Source of the DNA: Halichondria panicea
Taxonomy: Eukaryota > Porifera > Demospongiae > Suberitida > Halichondriidae
Reading direction: 5' to 3'
DNA length: 64,000 nt
Assembly: GCF_963675165.1 (NCBI RefSeq)
Contig: NC_087393.1
Location: forward strand, 3,601,502-3,665,501
Shown: positions 12,676 through 22,091 of the stretch, one piece after another
Position numbering within the stretch: the first letter of the stretch is position 1
How the letters are laid out: each line of letters opens with the position of its first letter
Program-made: the position numbers and the translations under genes
The notes under the pieces: model-generated
The model's database searches: none
What the model saw: the letters and a program-made list of their open reading frames with translations, nothing else
What the model was told of the DNA's origin: nothing

Positions 12676-12913
12676 CTTCTTCGTCCAAGGCCACGATGTC
12701 ACTCTGTTGGCCTCTATGGGTAAACTCAAGGTTGGTCGTCTTGGACGCGAGCTCTCGGACAGCTGTCTCCAGTACTGGGGTGGGATGGGCTACACTAACG
12801 AGGTGGACGTCAGTCGATTGTGGCGAGACTCACGGCTCACGTCTATCGGGGGTGGGGCAGATGAGGTCATGCTCTCTATCATCTGTAAACTACAAGGAAC
12901 ATTACCCAAGTAG
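5048..12913 (+). CDS. Mitochondrial acyl-CoA dehydrogenase (7 exons)
   Basis: Exons 5048-5106, 5231-5420, 8849-9005, 9873-10034, 10844-11161, 11379-11540 and 12675-12913 join in phase to 428 residues, a normal length for the family. Residues 1-36 (MASLLRARAGRV..., rich in Arg, Ser and Leu, no acidic residues) look like a mitochondrial transit peptide. The N-terminal helical domain, FAD-binding middle domain (SEVGGGSD; VINGSKMWITSG) and C-terminal helical domain follow. The likely catalytic base is Glu288 in QEERMWAIAA, the helix-G position used by isovaleryl- and long-chain-type enzymes; the usual C-terminal YEG position reads IGGGADEV instead. It should oxidise an acyl-CoA at C2-C3 and pass electrons to ETF. 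The exact chain specificity cannot be read. Introns 2, 4 and 6 are loaded with transposons. Confidence 0.93.
5525..6026. mobile_element. MITE family C copy, about 500 bp, in dehydrogenase intron 2
   Basis: The left end GTAGATAGAGTAGAGAGGGA and the right end TCCCTCTCTACTCTATCTAT are inverted complements, followed inward by GGAAACAGAAGT versus ACTTCTGTTTCC. A partial second copy of one arm (GAGGGATTGGAAATGGAGTG) lies directly downstream at about 6040-6130. Other copies are at about 28828-29347 and 38884-39208. Confidence 0.8.
6573..7006. mobile_element. MITE family B copy (TIR GTATTTACTTGATTAAACGC)
   Basis: Left TIR TACTGTATTTACTTGATTAA is inverted at the right end, TTAATCAAGTAAATACGGTA. The interior repeats the GGGCGTTTA motif many times in both orientations (subterminal repeats). 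There is no transposase. The copies at 40614-41007 and 52696-52986 share both ends. Confidence 0.85.
7022..7470. mobile_element. Interspersed repeat D, copy 1 (dehydrogenase intron 2)
   Basis: The order of motifs (TCATACACGGAGCTA, TTTCTGACAGAGTC, GGGCGTGGCC, TTGTTAACATAGCAGGCTAA, GCGCATGC) is repeated in the same orientation at about 11838-12250 in intron 6 of the same gene. No open frame is conserved between the copies. It is probably a non-autonomous DNA element. Confidence 0.65.
7848..8160. repeat. Degenerate tandem duplication, unit about 170 bp
   Basis: Two units share AATTRTTGATGAAAAAC, then CATCTGAGCTGCTC, then a run ending TGTATCCC or TATGTCCC. The first covers about 7848-8000 and the second about 8025-8160. 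Weak open frames here on the minus strand are products of the repeat and are not called. Confidence 0.6.
10166..10778. mobile_element. MITE family A copy (TIR CCGTATAGCGGGTA) in intron 4
   Basis: The left end CGTATAGCGGGTATATTTCG is inverted at the right end, before TACCCGCTATACGG and a flanking TA. Inside, ATTGACCACACCTATCGACA and AGGCCTGAATTTGAGGCTAA also occur, reverse-complemented, in the copy at 58254-58582. About 300 extra bases in the middle (about 10280-10600) are absent from that copy and look like a further insertion or a longer variant. Confidence 0.85.
11695..12515. mobile_element. MITE family A copy interrupted by repeat D
   Basis: The left end TACCGTATAGCGGGTACTTT is clear. The right end (GCCCCAAGAAAATTACCAGC) is degenerate. 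The element is split by repeat D (about 11760-12285). TAGTCACTTCGT occurs at both junctions (11750 and 12285 regions) and looks like a target-site duplication of about 12 bp. The inserted copy begins near AGCCTCCTTC and ends near GAACGAGGCTA, giving inverted TAGCCTC/GAGGCTA ends. Confidence 0.65.
12637..12674 (+). repeat. (CA)n microsatellite forming a splice acceptor
   Basis: About 18 CA units run directly into CAG at 12672-12674, which is the acceptor used by the last dehydrogenase exon. Exon 4 of the same gene (acceptor at 9872) and exon 4 of sphingosine kinase (acceptor at 48148-48149, minus strand) have the same arrangement. Confidence 0.85.
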
Positions 12914-13052
12914 AACATCTAGCAGTATACACGTACTCTTTGTCAGTAATTCCATGTTTTTTTTAACAATAATTATTTTGAATATAAAAACAATTTTGTT
13001 TTTAGTCTAACAGAATTATCATAATAGTTTCTAAATATTAGAAGGTCAATTC

Positions 13053-15838
13053 TCACATGCAAGCCATGCACTTGCTAGCTGATGTGCACTTGCTAACTGG
13101 TATTGCAGAACTTCCAGTGATCGTGAAATTCTTATCCAGCTCATCCACTTGGAACGTGTAGGTACCAGGGAATATGTACCGTATCCCATCTTGATCAACC
13201 AGTGATAACATGTACGCGTCGATCTTGTAACTCGCTACACGAGTCATTCCCGCCTTTATCGTAGCTCGGTCAAATGCAACTAGTTCAATGTTTGGAAAAG
13301 TCTTGTTGGATATTTTTGGAGGCTTGAGATATACCAAAGTCACTTCATCGCCCATCACGTTCCCTGTGTTTTGAATCGATACAGACACGTTGACTGAGTC
13401 ACACTCCTTAATAGTAGCTGGTGTCACCACAAGGTTGGAATATTTGAACTCTGTGAAAGACAGTCCGTAGCCGAATGGAATTAAAGGTTTTCCGTTGTAG
13501 TACCGATATGTTCGACCAATCGATCCAGGCATGTTATAATCAACTGCAAGGGGTAAGTCCTTCTCTGATGAATAAACAGTGACCGGCATTCGACCTCCCG
13601 GGTTGTAAGCACCAAACAAAACATCTGCCACAGCAGTACCTCCCAGGGCTCCAGGGTAGAAGGCCTCAATAGCACCAATTACAGCAGTGTTATCGAATAT
13701 CTTTGTGTAAGTTACTGGTCCGCCATTGATGAGCACAAGGATAACGCCAAAGGGGATATGTAGTGTGGATAGTTGATCTAATAGCTGCTCCTGGCATCCT
13801 GGGAGAGCTAGATTATCGATTGGGGCCCCATTACAGTTTGTTTTTACACGATCGCGACCTTCTCCTTCTATTGATCCATCTAGACCCATCACTGCTATGA
13901 CTACATCAGATCCCATGGCCAGTTTAAGAGCATCGTTAAACTTAGATGTGTCTTCACACTTGGTGGAGGAGCAGCCGGGAGCATAGTTAACAGCAACGGT
14001 CTTATTCTGAGCACTTACAGCATTTTTAATCCCCTCCAATACACTGACAATTTTTGATGCTGTCCCTTGGTAATTGGAGAGGAGTGTTTCGGTAGCATTT
14101 GCATTGGGTCCAATCACAGCAATTTTTCCGAGAGTATCCATGCTAAGTGGCAGACCACCCGCAAGATTCTTTAGCATGACAATGGATTGTCTGGCTGCTT
14201 CCAGATTTAGCTCTTGGTTCATTGGTGTGTCCAGATGGGTCTTATCAATAGACTGATACGAAACCATTGATGGTGGGTCGAAATCGCCAATACGCATTCG
14301 CAGATAAAAACTCCTAGTTACAGCTTCTTTGATAGATTCCAGGGCAACCAATTTCTGATCGAGTGCCGACCCAAGAAACTTTGGGTAGATACTATCATGC
14401 CCCAAGTCTAAGTCAGTAGAAGCATTAATACACACTGCAGCACCGTGTGTATTGTCTTTGGTGTAGTGATGACCTGAAGTGACAAATGCTACACCGCCAT
14501 TGTCTGATACAATCGATATATTAGGAGCTCCAAATTCATTTCTGAGGACAGTCTTGAGAAGGAAAGGGTTTGCAGCATCCGGAGCCCCATCTGGTTGGTA
14601 TTTACACCTTAGGCCACTGTATGCAGGCATCATCTGTGAAACTTTTGCTCCTATTACTTGAGACTTGAATGCTGGCAAATAAGTATCGTAAAGATCGTGA
14701 AGAGATACGTTAGCACTGAATTTTAATCGAAGTTCCTCTGGTCCACTGTGAACTGAAAAATGCTTAGCGCAAGCTCCGACTTTGAGGTACTTCGGGTCTT
14801 CTCCTTCTTGTAGCCCTCGGGTATACGCATTTCCAATTACTGAGATCAAGTAAGGATCTTCCCCAAAGGTCTCCATACCTCTTCCCCAACGCGGATCTCG
14901 AAACAAGTTTACATTTGGAGAGAAACAGTTCAAACCAGCTGCCTCTGTGCTCGAGCCATTAAATGTCATTAGCATCTCGTTGTGCAGGGCCCTCCCCTCA
15001 TCAGCTGTCGCCTTCCCCACCTTGTTAATCAACTCAGAGTTGAAAGTAGCTCCTAGGTTAATAGGTGCAGGAAATACAGTCCACTTTAAATCACTCGTAA
15101 AATGCCCCCCGCTTTCTGCCCACCCGTGAAGACAGTTGGAACGCCAGTTGTAATCTTTGATACCGAAACGAGATATAGCCGGTGCAATGGAGGAGGTTTG
15201 CTGAATCAGCTCCTGTGTGGTTAGTCTTGATACAAGGTCCACAGCTCTTGCCATTGGGGACAGTGATGTACTATAATTATGGTGAGTGGGGAAGATTTAA
15301 AAAACTAAATGGCATAAAATTAAGAAAAGCAAATCAGTATACTGCAGTAGATGTAGTCAGCTACAGCGCGCGTGCCTATATTAGTAGACTAATACTGTTT
15401 CCAAATTCGAGCACCACCTTACCTTACATTGCGCAGTATTGGTATTTCAACAGTACTAGCATCACACAATTAAGCTATAGATCTAAATTGTTTGGAGTGA
15501 ATTGGTCAATGCAACAGTACCAGGATCACACGATTCAAAAAGCTGGATCCACTAGACTAGCAAACATTAAGTCAGTGAAACAGACAAGATCCCAGATCTA
15601 AGCTATTAATACAGTTAGACTCTACCTGCAGAAAGGCAGATCAGCTTGGGGCTTGTTCTGACAGTCCACAGAGGGTGGTGGGGTGAGTTGAGGTGTTTTG
15701 CATGCTTGAGACATGCCCTTTCCATGTCTGTTCAGACTTGACGTCCAGGGGGTGGGGCTCCTTGCTGTGAGATTTCACTGGAGCAATGCCCAGGCCCAGC
15801 AAGCTAGCCACTAGCACTATAAAGAGTGAGATTTCCAT
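13053..15838 (-). CDS. GH3 beta-xylosidase/glucosidase-like; leader out of frame
   Basis: Exon 2 (15270-13053) encodes a GH3 N-terminal barrel (KHF motif), the nucleophile motif IVSDNGG (Asp about 286 in the model below), the second alpha/beta domain with GLDGSIEGEGRDR, and a C-terminal fibronectin-III-like domain (FGYGLSFTEFKYSNL...). It is closest in style to the plant/fungal beta-D-xylosidase branch. A 355-nt intron (15271-15625) joins exon 1 as LPFC-S-TSLSP, exactly where relatives read FC(N/D)TSLS. In that frame the first ATG is 15714, giving 768 residues without a signal peptide. An evident signal peptide, MEISLFIVLVASLLGLG, starts at 15838 but is one base out of register and stops at 15641. 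A lost or gained base near the C-run at about 15750-15755 would explain this. Convergent with the dehydrogenase. Confidence 0.85.
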
Positions 15839-16003
15839 TTTGATATTATTATTATTTCCTACTGAATTATGCAATGATCGTCATGAGTGATGGAAAGAGA
15901 ATAAGAATCTAGGAGTTTTTAAAGAAATGGCCCGCGAGACTAGATCCACAGAAGGTGGGAGGGGCTCATAGTCATATAAAGGTGGAACTTGGGAGTGTAA
16001 AAG
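15839..16003. promoter_or_regulatory. Head-to-head intergenic region, GH3 / Pkr1-like
   Basis: There are 165 bases between the GH3 leader ATG (minus) and the Pkr1-like ATG (plus). The stretch must hold both transcription starts. I see no strong TATA box or palindromic site. Confidence 0.5.
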
Positions 16004-16522
16004 ATGGACACTGACCCACAGAAGACAAAGTCTGCTACAGCACAAGAGAATGAGCAGTCCAATGTTAGAATTCAGCATCCAGAATCAAGGGGGGTCTTTG
16101 CTGACATCGTCCTAAATACGATGGAGCCAGGGACCAATCAAACTGTATTGATTTTCCTCAATTTAGTGTTTCTTTTACTACTGGCTACGTTGGCTGGTGT
16201 GTCCGTCTTCACTGGTATCAACATCCACGTCATTGTACTGGGCATCATCACTATTGGTCTTTGTGTAGGATTTAATCTGTAAGTACGAGGTGCCTGCTTT
16301 GAGAGCACAGCACATGTGATTTACGCTCAAATATACGAGGCCACCCTCTGTACTACGTGTAGGCCTATATAAGGCCACCATGACGTTACCAAGCTTAACA
16401 CGTGTACAGAAGTTTGTGTTGGTATACTAGCTTATGTTCATGTACTGCAATATTAATTGCCCAGGTTCATCTCGCAGCTGCCCAGTGAAGTGGAGCAAGA
16501 TGATACGAGAAAAAAGGACTGA
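16004..16522 (+). CDS. Small two-span membrane protein, Pkr1 family-like
   Basis: Exons 16004-16278 and 16465-16522 join in phase (L at the junction) to 110 residues. A soluble N-terminus of about 35 residues precedes FADIVLNTMEPGTNQTVLIF, which fits the 'PGTN-T-L---N--F--LL' signature of Pkr1, an ER membrane factor for V-ATPase assembly in fungi. Two hydrophobic segments follow (about 46-69 and 73-94), then FISQLPSEVEQDDTRKKD at the C-terminus; the charged tail after two spans is also typical. The family assignment rests on one motif plus topology and size. Any role with V-ATPase in this organism is inference. Confidence 0.6.
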
Positions 16523-17289
16523 CATTTATTATTTTCACAATTCAGCCCAATTCTGACACTATAGTTTGTACATGCATATATACTCACTGACAATCTCAAT
16601 GATTTCTTGATTATACTATATATAGAGAGTGTGATATGGGATGAATAGTATATAATTATAATAATCCAAAATAGCATGAGTAACAAGGTACGAGGCGACT
16701 CAGGCGCGAGTGCTATTTACCCTAACCCTACTATTACCTTATAATATTGCGTAACCATACTGCTAACCGCATATATAAACAAAGTTTGCATGCTAAGAAT
16801 AATTTGTAGATACACCTGTACACAATGATATGCAGTTACCTATATACCAAGAGTAGATAGAGCAGGAGCACATAAAGGGAAGGGGGGAAGAGTGGAAGAG
16901 TGGAATAATTATGTGAAAGTGTTGCTGTGTTGTGGTTTTGTCAGCTTGTTACTACACCACTTAGACAAATTATTCTGAGACTACATGTACAGGGAGTTCA
17001 ACCATCTATGGTTCAACACTCTTACTCTTATCTACTCTTGCCTATAATACAAATGTGCATGTAGTGTACACCATACTGCATTACACCAATAATCATTTTG
17101 ATGCAATTATGCCATGGCACTGTGTAGAATATTATATAAATGGCTGGCTGTTTCATGCAGTGAAAAGAATTGGAAATTATATAGCCATGCATGTAAGCCA
17201 CTTATTTTTATGTTACTTATCATCTTTCAAAAGCTATAGATCTACCGGTATAAGTTAAGGCTAATTCTAACAATTAGACAATTATTCAA
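16523..17289. other. Convergent intergenic region, no feature seen
   Basis: It lies between the 3' ends of the Pkr1-like gene and the first zinc/coiled-coil gene. AT-rich, with TATATA and TGCATG runs and one ACCCTAACCCTA stretch (about 16718). No open frame, RNA gene or paired terminal repeats were found. Confidence 0.5.
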
Positions 17290-18237
17290 TTATTGCTCGG
17301 TTGTCATGCGTTCACCGGTTTCTTCAATTGGACCGGGTACGGTTTCTTTTGGAACCATCGGTGGTGCTGGTGGTGGTGCTGCAACAGCTGGTTGTTGTGG
17401 TTGCTGAATTGCAGGCTGATTGCCAACGTTGACTAGCAAGGCGGCAAGGGCCGGATCAATACCATCTGCAAACTTTATGGTTGCAGTACTCCCAGATGAC
17501 GTTGCCAATTGTAACGTAGCTTTTGTTCTGCCGGCAAATTCCTTCTCCATTTCAAGCCGTTCGTTGTCAGCATGCTGTTGAAAGGCAGCAGAACGTTTCT
17601 TTAGTTGCAAATCAAGATCCTGACTTTCTTTTTCATATTTGAGTGATTGTTCTCTTTCTTGCTTTTCAAACCCAATTTTCAGTTCAGCCATTGCATTCCT
17701 CTCCTGTAACTCAGCCTTCTTGATTTTTTCCTCCGCTTGAACTCGCACCCTTTCTTCTCTGATTTGCAATGTATTCATTTCTTCTTCCAATTTACGTTTA
17801 ATTTCATTGCCTTTCTTTTCGTCTAGCTGTTTTGCTTTTTCGTATTCTGCCTTGTTCATTTCCATTTGAACTTGAAGTTGTGCCAACTGATTCGACTTTT
17901 TTGCTTCAATGTCTTGCTGAGCCTTTTCCCTCTCAAGTTTGGCCTCACGCTCTTTCAGCTCCAGTTCCGCTTCTCGTTTCTGCTTATCTAATTCTGCTTT
18001 GAGCTTTTCCTTTTCGTGTTCGTTAACACCTCTCATTTTGTTAATTTCCAGCTCATCTTTGGCAAGCTTATTCGTCACACAGCTGTATTGGTTTATAATC
18101 ACAGCATGGCACATAATTATATTTGCATCACATTGCTAAAAAGCGTACCTTTGACACCAACCGGAAAAGTCTGGTGTATCAGAAACCTGCACAGCTTCCC
18201 TGCCACATTCCTTACACTTTGACTCTCCTTCTCCCAT
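17290..18237 (-). CDS. Zinc-knuckle/coiled-coil family, left-hand type, copy 1
   Basis: Exons 18237-18149 and 18082-17290 join to 293 residues. Exon 1 gives Cys8-x2-Cys11, and the junction gives Cys28-x2-Cys31 (GWCQSC), a plausible four-Cys zinc site. The 66-nt intron is phase 2 and splits the Ser codon just before Cys31. Residues about 35-210 are an unbroken, highly charged coiled coil (KREAELELKEREAKLE). A short non-helical domain follows (ATLQLATSSGSTATIKFADG then DPALAALLVN), then a Gln/Pro-rich tail. It is paralogous to the gene at 31962-35239 (KREAELELKERE is identical; NPALAALIF matches). No known family is recognised. It diverges from the gene at 18448 across 210 bases, with a TATAAAAC box on the minus strand at 18336-18329. 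Confidence 0.85.
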
Positions 18238-18447
18238 ATTGTTACACCGCAGAAAGAAACAATCCGAACTGAAGAAGCAAAAAGTGAAGCAAATGGTTCT
18301 TGCAATTACCAGTTTGCAAAAAAATTCTGTTTTATAGAAAACCTGATAATTATATGCATGCATGCACGTGTGGGTGCATGGAAGCTGAGTTGTATAAAAG
18401 ACATTGCACATGATGTTGCAGCAATTTTGATTTTTTAAGACTGAATC
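18238..18447. promoter_or_regulatory. Bidirectional promoter of family pair 1
   Basis: TATAAAAG at 18393-18400 lies 48 bases before the plus-strand ATG. TATAAAAC on the minus strand (18336-18329) lies about 92 bases before the minus-strand ATG. The corresponding minus-strand box in pair 2 lies about 95 bases from its ATG, so this part of the layout is conserved. Confidence 0.6.
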
Positions 18448-19367
18448 ATGGCAAAAAGGCTGTACAATAAGTTCATAGGAGGCGGATCGGGAGGTGCTAC
18501 AGAAGTCTGCCTATTTTGTTTAAGAGAGATTAAAACTACTGAAGACAAAGAAAGAGGCAATCTCCATGAGAGGTAACTGTCTTCCTTGTTAATATGACAG
18601 AACAATAATTATTACCTTTCCATAGGTGTGCTGTGCTGGATAGTAAGCGTGCCCAAGTACTGAACTACACTTCTGAAGAGCAGGATGAAATTCGAAATCT
18701 CCGTCCCTCTGAGTGGACAAGGATCATGAAAGAGATCAGCATAAAAGAGATGGAGCAGATACAATACGAGCATTCCAAAGAAGAAAAGAAAATACGGGGA
18801 GACCTTGAATTCCGTGAAAGCATAATTGAGAAGAAAAAAGAAGAGTTAAAACACCTTCATGAAGATAGACTCGAGGAAATTGAAGCTGGAGCAGAGAAAA
18901 GAATAGAAGACCTGAAGGACAGCACTCGAAAAAAACAGCAGGATCATGCAGTTGAAATGAAAAAGTATGAAGAAGCTCACAAGCTTAAAATACGAAGAAA
19001 GAAAAAGGAGCTGTTGGACCTAAATAAGAAATCAGGTGAAATCAAAGACAAATACAAGGAAGCGTTTGAAAAACAAGAAGACTTCATTCAAAAAAGAGAA
19101 CAAGAGCTAGACTCTGACTTCAGCAAGAAATGGGATGAACAACAAGTAAAGCTTGAGAAAAATGCTCTGGATCTCGAAGCCGAGCTCGAGCAGAAGCAGC
19201 TACAGTTTGAAAAGGAGATGGAAGAAAAACGTATTGCTTTCGACAAGCAGCTTGACAGCCAAATGACAGCCGAGATAAAAATGACTAAAGAAGACGGCAC
19301 TACATTGGAAATGCGTGAAAAGGGACCAGGGATAGTGACAGACTTTATCAATACTATGATGAATTAG
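18448..19367 (+). CDS. Zinc-knuckle/coiled-coil family, right-hand type, copy 1
   Basis: Exons 18448-18572 and 18626-19367 (53-nt phase-2 intron) join to 288 residues. Cys21-x2-Cys24 and His40-x2-Cys43 (LHERC) form a CCHC-type zinc-knuckle candidate. The intron splits the Arg codon before Cys43. Next come VLNYTSEEQDEIRNLRPSEW, about 170 residues of charged coiled coil, and a C-terminal domain TAEIKMTKEDGTTLEMREKG then PGIVTDFINTMMN. It is paralogous to 35567-36552 (RCVELQAKRGNVLDYTPEE; GTVLEMREKAPGIVT). No signal peptide or membrane segment is seen, so it is probably cytosolic or nuclear. It likely partners with its divergent neighbour (inference from coiled coils plus a shared promoter). Confidence 0.87.
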
Positions 19368-20601
19368 AATACTATAATTATACTAGAAAAAACTTGATAA
19401 ACACCTCACAACCGTAAATGTTGTTCCTCATTTGTGAATGTATATCCTCTCGAACTTCAGTTACCCCACCCCCATCTAAATGGCATAATAAAAAATATAT
19501 ATAACTCTCTTGCCTACACAGCCAAAAAGAAGCTAGACACTTGTTGGCAAGAGCAGGATATTTTTATGGGTGGGGCTCACTATAAACACCAGGAAAGCTG
19601 GGAAAGGGTGGGGGGCTCACTGCTTGGACATTGGAGTACAGTGCAGTTTTGGCTGCAATAGCGAGGTGGCTGTATTTCAGAAAATACCTGCGGTCCTGCC
19701 TTGAAACAAAACATTACGCTCTCTACACCCAACACGACATATATACCCGGGTGTAATAAAAATGTGCCAGAACTGACAGTACGAAATAGTGAGGTGGTTG
19801 CAATTCAGGGCGAGTTTTGTACGGTATGATCTTCTAGTAATAATAATGTGCCAGAGTCTATATACTGTAGTTGGCATATACATGCAAAGCCTAGTTATTC
19901 CTAAGTGTCAGTAATTATTTGACACTGTGCAATTCAAGTGGGTAGTGCATGTACAGTGTTGATCGTACAGTGCATGTTTATATACAATGTAGTGCATGTC
20001 AGTAGTATAATGAGAGGTTAATTAGCCAGTTTCAGTATCATCTAACAGCAAAGTCTATAACTATTTGTGAGCTTAGTTTGGCCATGCACTGGTGCACTGT
20101 GCAATGCGTATATAGATAACTCAAGGTTGGGGTTAATAGCTATAGGGGAGTTATAAGGATAGGGGTTGGTAGATTATGCTCGAGATATTACTTTATTATG
20201 CTATCCTTTTATGCTCAAGTTATATTAACAGCCTAATAAATTGCCTACAAATCGCCTATTATTCCTCTAAAGAACACAATAGGCCCCCTTATCTTTGCAC
20301 AAGTAACAAATATTGGTCACATGACTCTATCATTAACAGGAGATAATTAACACGACTTGCATTCCCAAAACTTGCCTATTATCTCTCATAATTGTTTTGA
20401 AGGTGCCTATTATGTCAGCATAATTCTCACCAAAAATGTGACTATTAACTACCATGCAGCATAATCTACCAACCCCTATACACATATAGGGCCCATGCAT
20501 GCTATACGATAAGTTATACTGCAGATGTACACCAAAATAGTGTTCGCTGCATGCATGGGTTGTGGTTGCATGGGTATAAATTATACACTCTTATTTGTGT
20601 A
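19368..20601. other. AT-rich spacer, no gene seen
   Basis: Two loosely similar blocks (about 19665-19770 and 19785-19870) share GCGAGGTGG/GTGAGGTGG followed by AATAATGTGCCAGA or AAAATGTGCCAGA, suggesting an old tandem duplication of about 110 bp. No coding frame is supported. Confidence 0.45.
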
Positions 20602-21494
20602 CTAGGCAACAACATGTACTAGTATAAATTGAATTCGTGATTTCCCTGGGATTATCCCTTTATATAGGGTAGTATCTGATGGAATGAGCCCACAACTTTC
20701 AGTAATGCACATGGGAGTGAATAACATGCACCGCAGATAACAAATCTGACCAATTCACATGCATGCATGGCTTTACTACCAAAGCTTATCAACCGCTGAG
20801 GCCATTGGCCCTTATAATGTTCAGTGTGTATAATTATGTATAGTGAATAACATACACTGCTGATAAACAAACTTGACCAATTTACATGCATGCATGGCTT
20901 TACTTATCACCACTGCAGGCACAGCAGCTGTCCATATTATACCGTGCATGCCATGCAGTATTAGCTACGCAATAAACACAACAGCTGAAATCCCTCCAGC
21001 CAAGGGCCGCAAGCAAAATCTTGGATGGGCATAACCAATATGTAGTACAACCAGCAAAACGGCTCATATAATTATACCAGACTTGGCAATATGGCTTTGC
21101 AATGCTTCTCCGTATACATGCACGGCAGTCATAATCTCCAAATACCCGGATATATAGGGCTACCTCCCTTCTCCTAAAAAACATTGCATACCTCAGCCAA
21201 AGGTTACATGCATGACATAATTATTATCAGTTATTGTTACGCCATACGGTACTAGATCTATACGGAAACTGAAACTGGAATCATACAATAACACTAGTGG
21301 ATAGTGAGTGCATGCATGTATGGTGTGTAAGCGGGTGAATGTCACACGCTAAAAAACAGCTGACAGGGAATTCGTTACTTTGAGCAATGTCTGTATTATT
21401 ATAGTTACAGGCTCTCATGACTGCATGCAAATGGATGACTGAAGATAATATCTCACGCATGCGTGCAGTACTGTAGCAACTGAAATTGATACGT
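20602..21494. repeat. Segmental duplication, copy 1
   Basis: Starting at GGCAACAACATGTACTAG and ending near GTAGCAACTGAAATTGATAC, the stretch is repeated in the same orientation at 22092-23800. Shared landmarks include CACTGCAGGCACAGCAGCTG, GTAGTACAACCAGCAAAACG and GTGAATGTCACACGCTAAAA. Neither copy codes for protein. Confidence 0.8.
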
Positions 21495-22091
21495 TATATA
21501 ATATAGTTTACTATGATCCATAGCATAACCCTTTACTGGTCAAATTGTTGTAAATTTTACAACAACAATCTGGGAGGGAGCGTGTTATCAACTTGTGAAT
21601 GTTGCATGATATTGAATTCTGTGGCAGATTGGATAGTATCATGAATGCGATTATCCTTTGAAGTTCTGCTGAGCTGTTCAATTAGGACACATGACTGGTT
21701 GTTGGCCAAATGCCATATTATTGTAGAAAACCGTTACCCTAACCCTATATATAGGCTATAATACAAAGGGCCTGGGAATCAAAACATCTGTCTCCTTAAA
21801 CCTCTGATCGACATACATGCACCGCAGTTAGAAACAAACTATAGCCTCAAACCAGGCCGCTTTAAGTTGTACTCTCTTGCATGATCAACCATGATTGTTG
21901 CTAAAAAGAATAGATACCAAAACTCCAAAGTCTGGCTGCTGTATATAAACAGAGCTAGCCTCGATTCCAGGCCGCTGAGGCCTTGTGAAGGAGGCTAAAA
22001 CAGAGCCTGCAGAGCTTTGCAGCTTTTTTCTCTTTTCTCCTCTTATGCAGCTATATATATATATAGCGTTTTAGTGCAGAGTAAGTATATA

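Noticed and set aside
16710-16735. Telomere-like ACCCTAACCCTA motif (also about 21735)
   Set aside because: Only two units; not an array.
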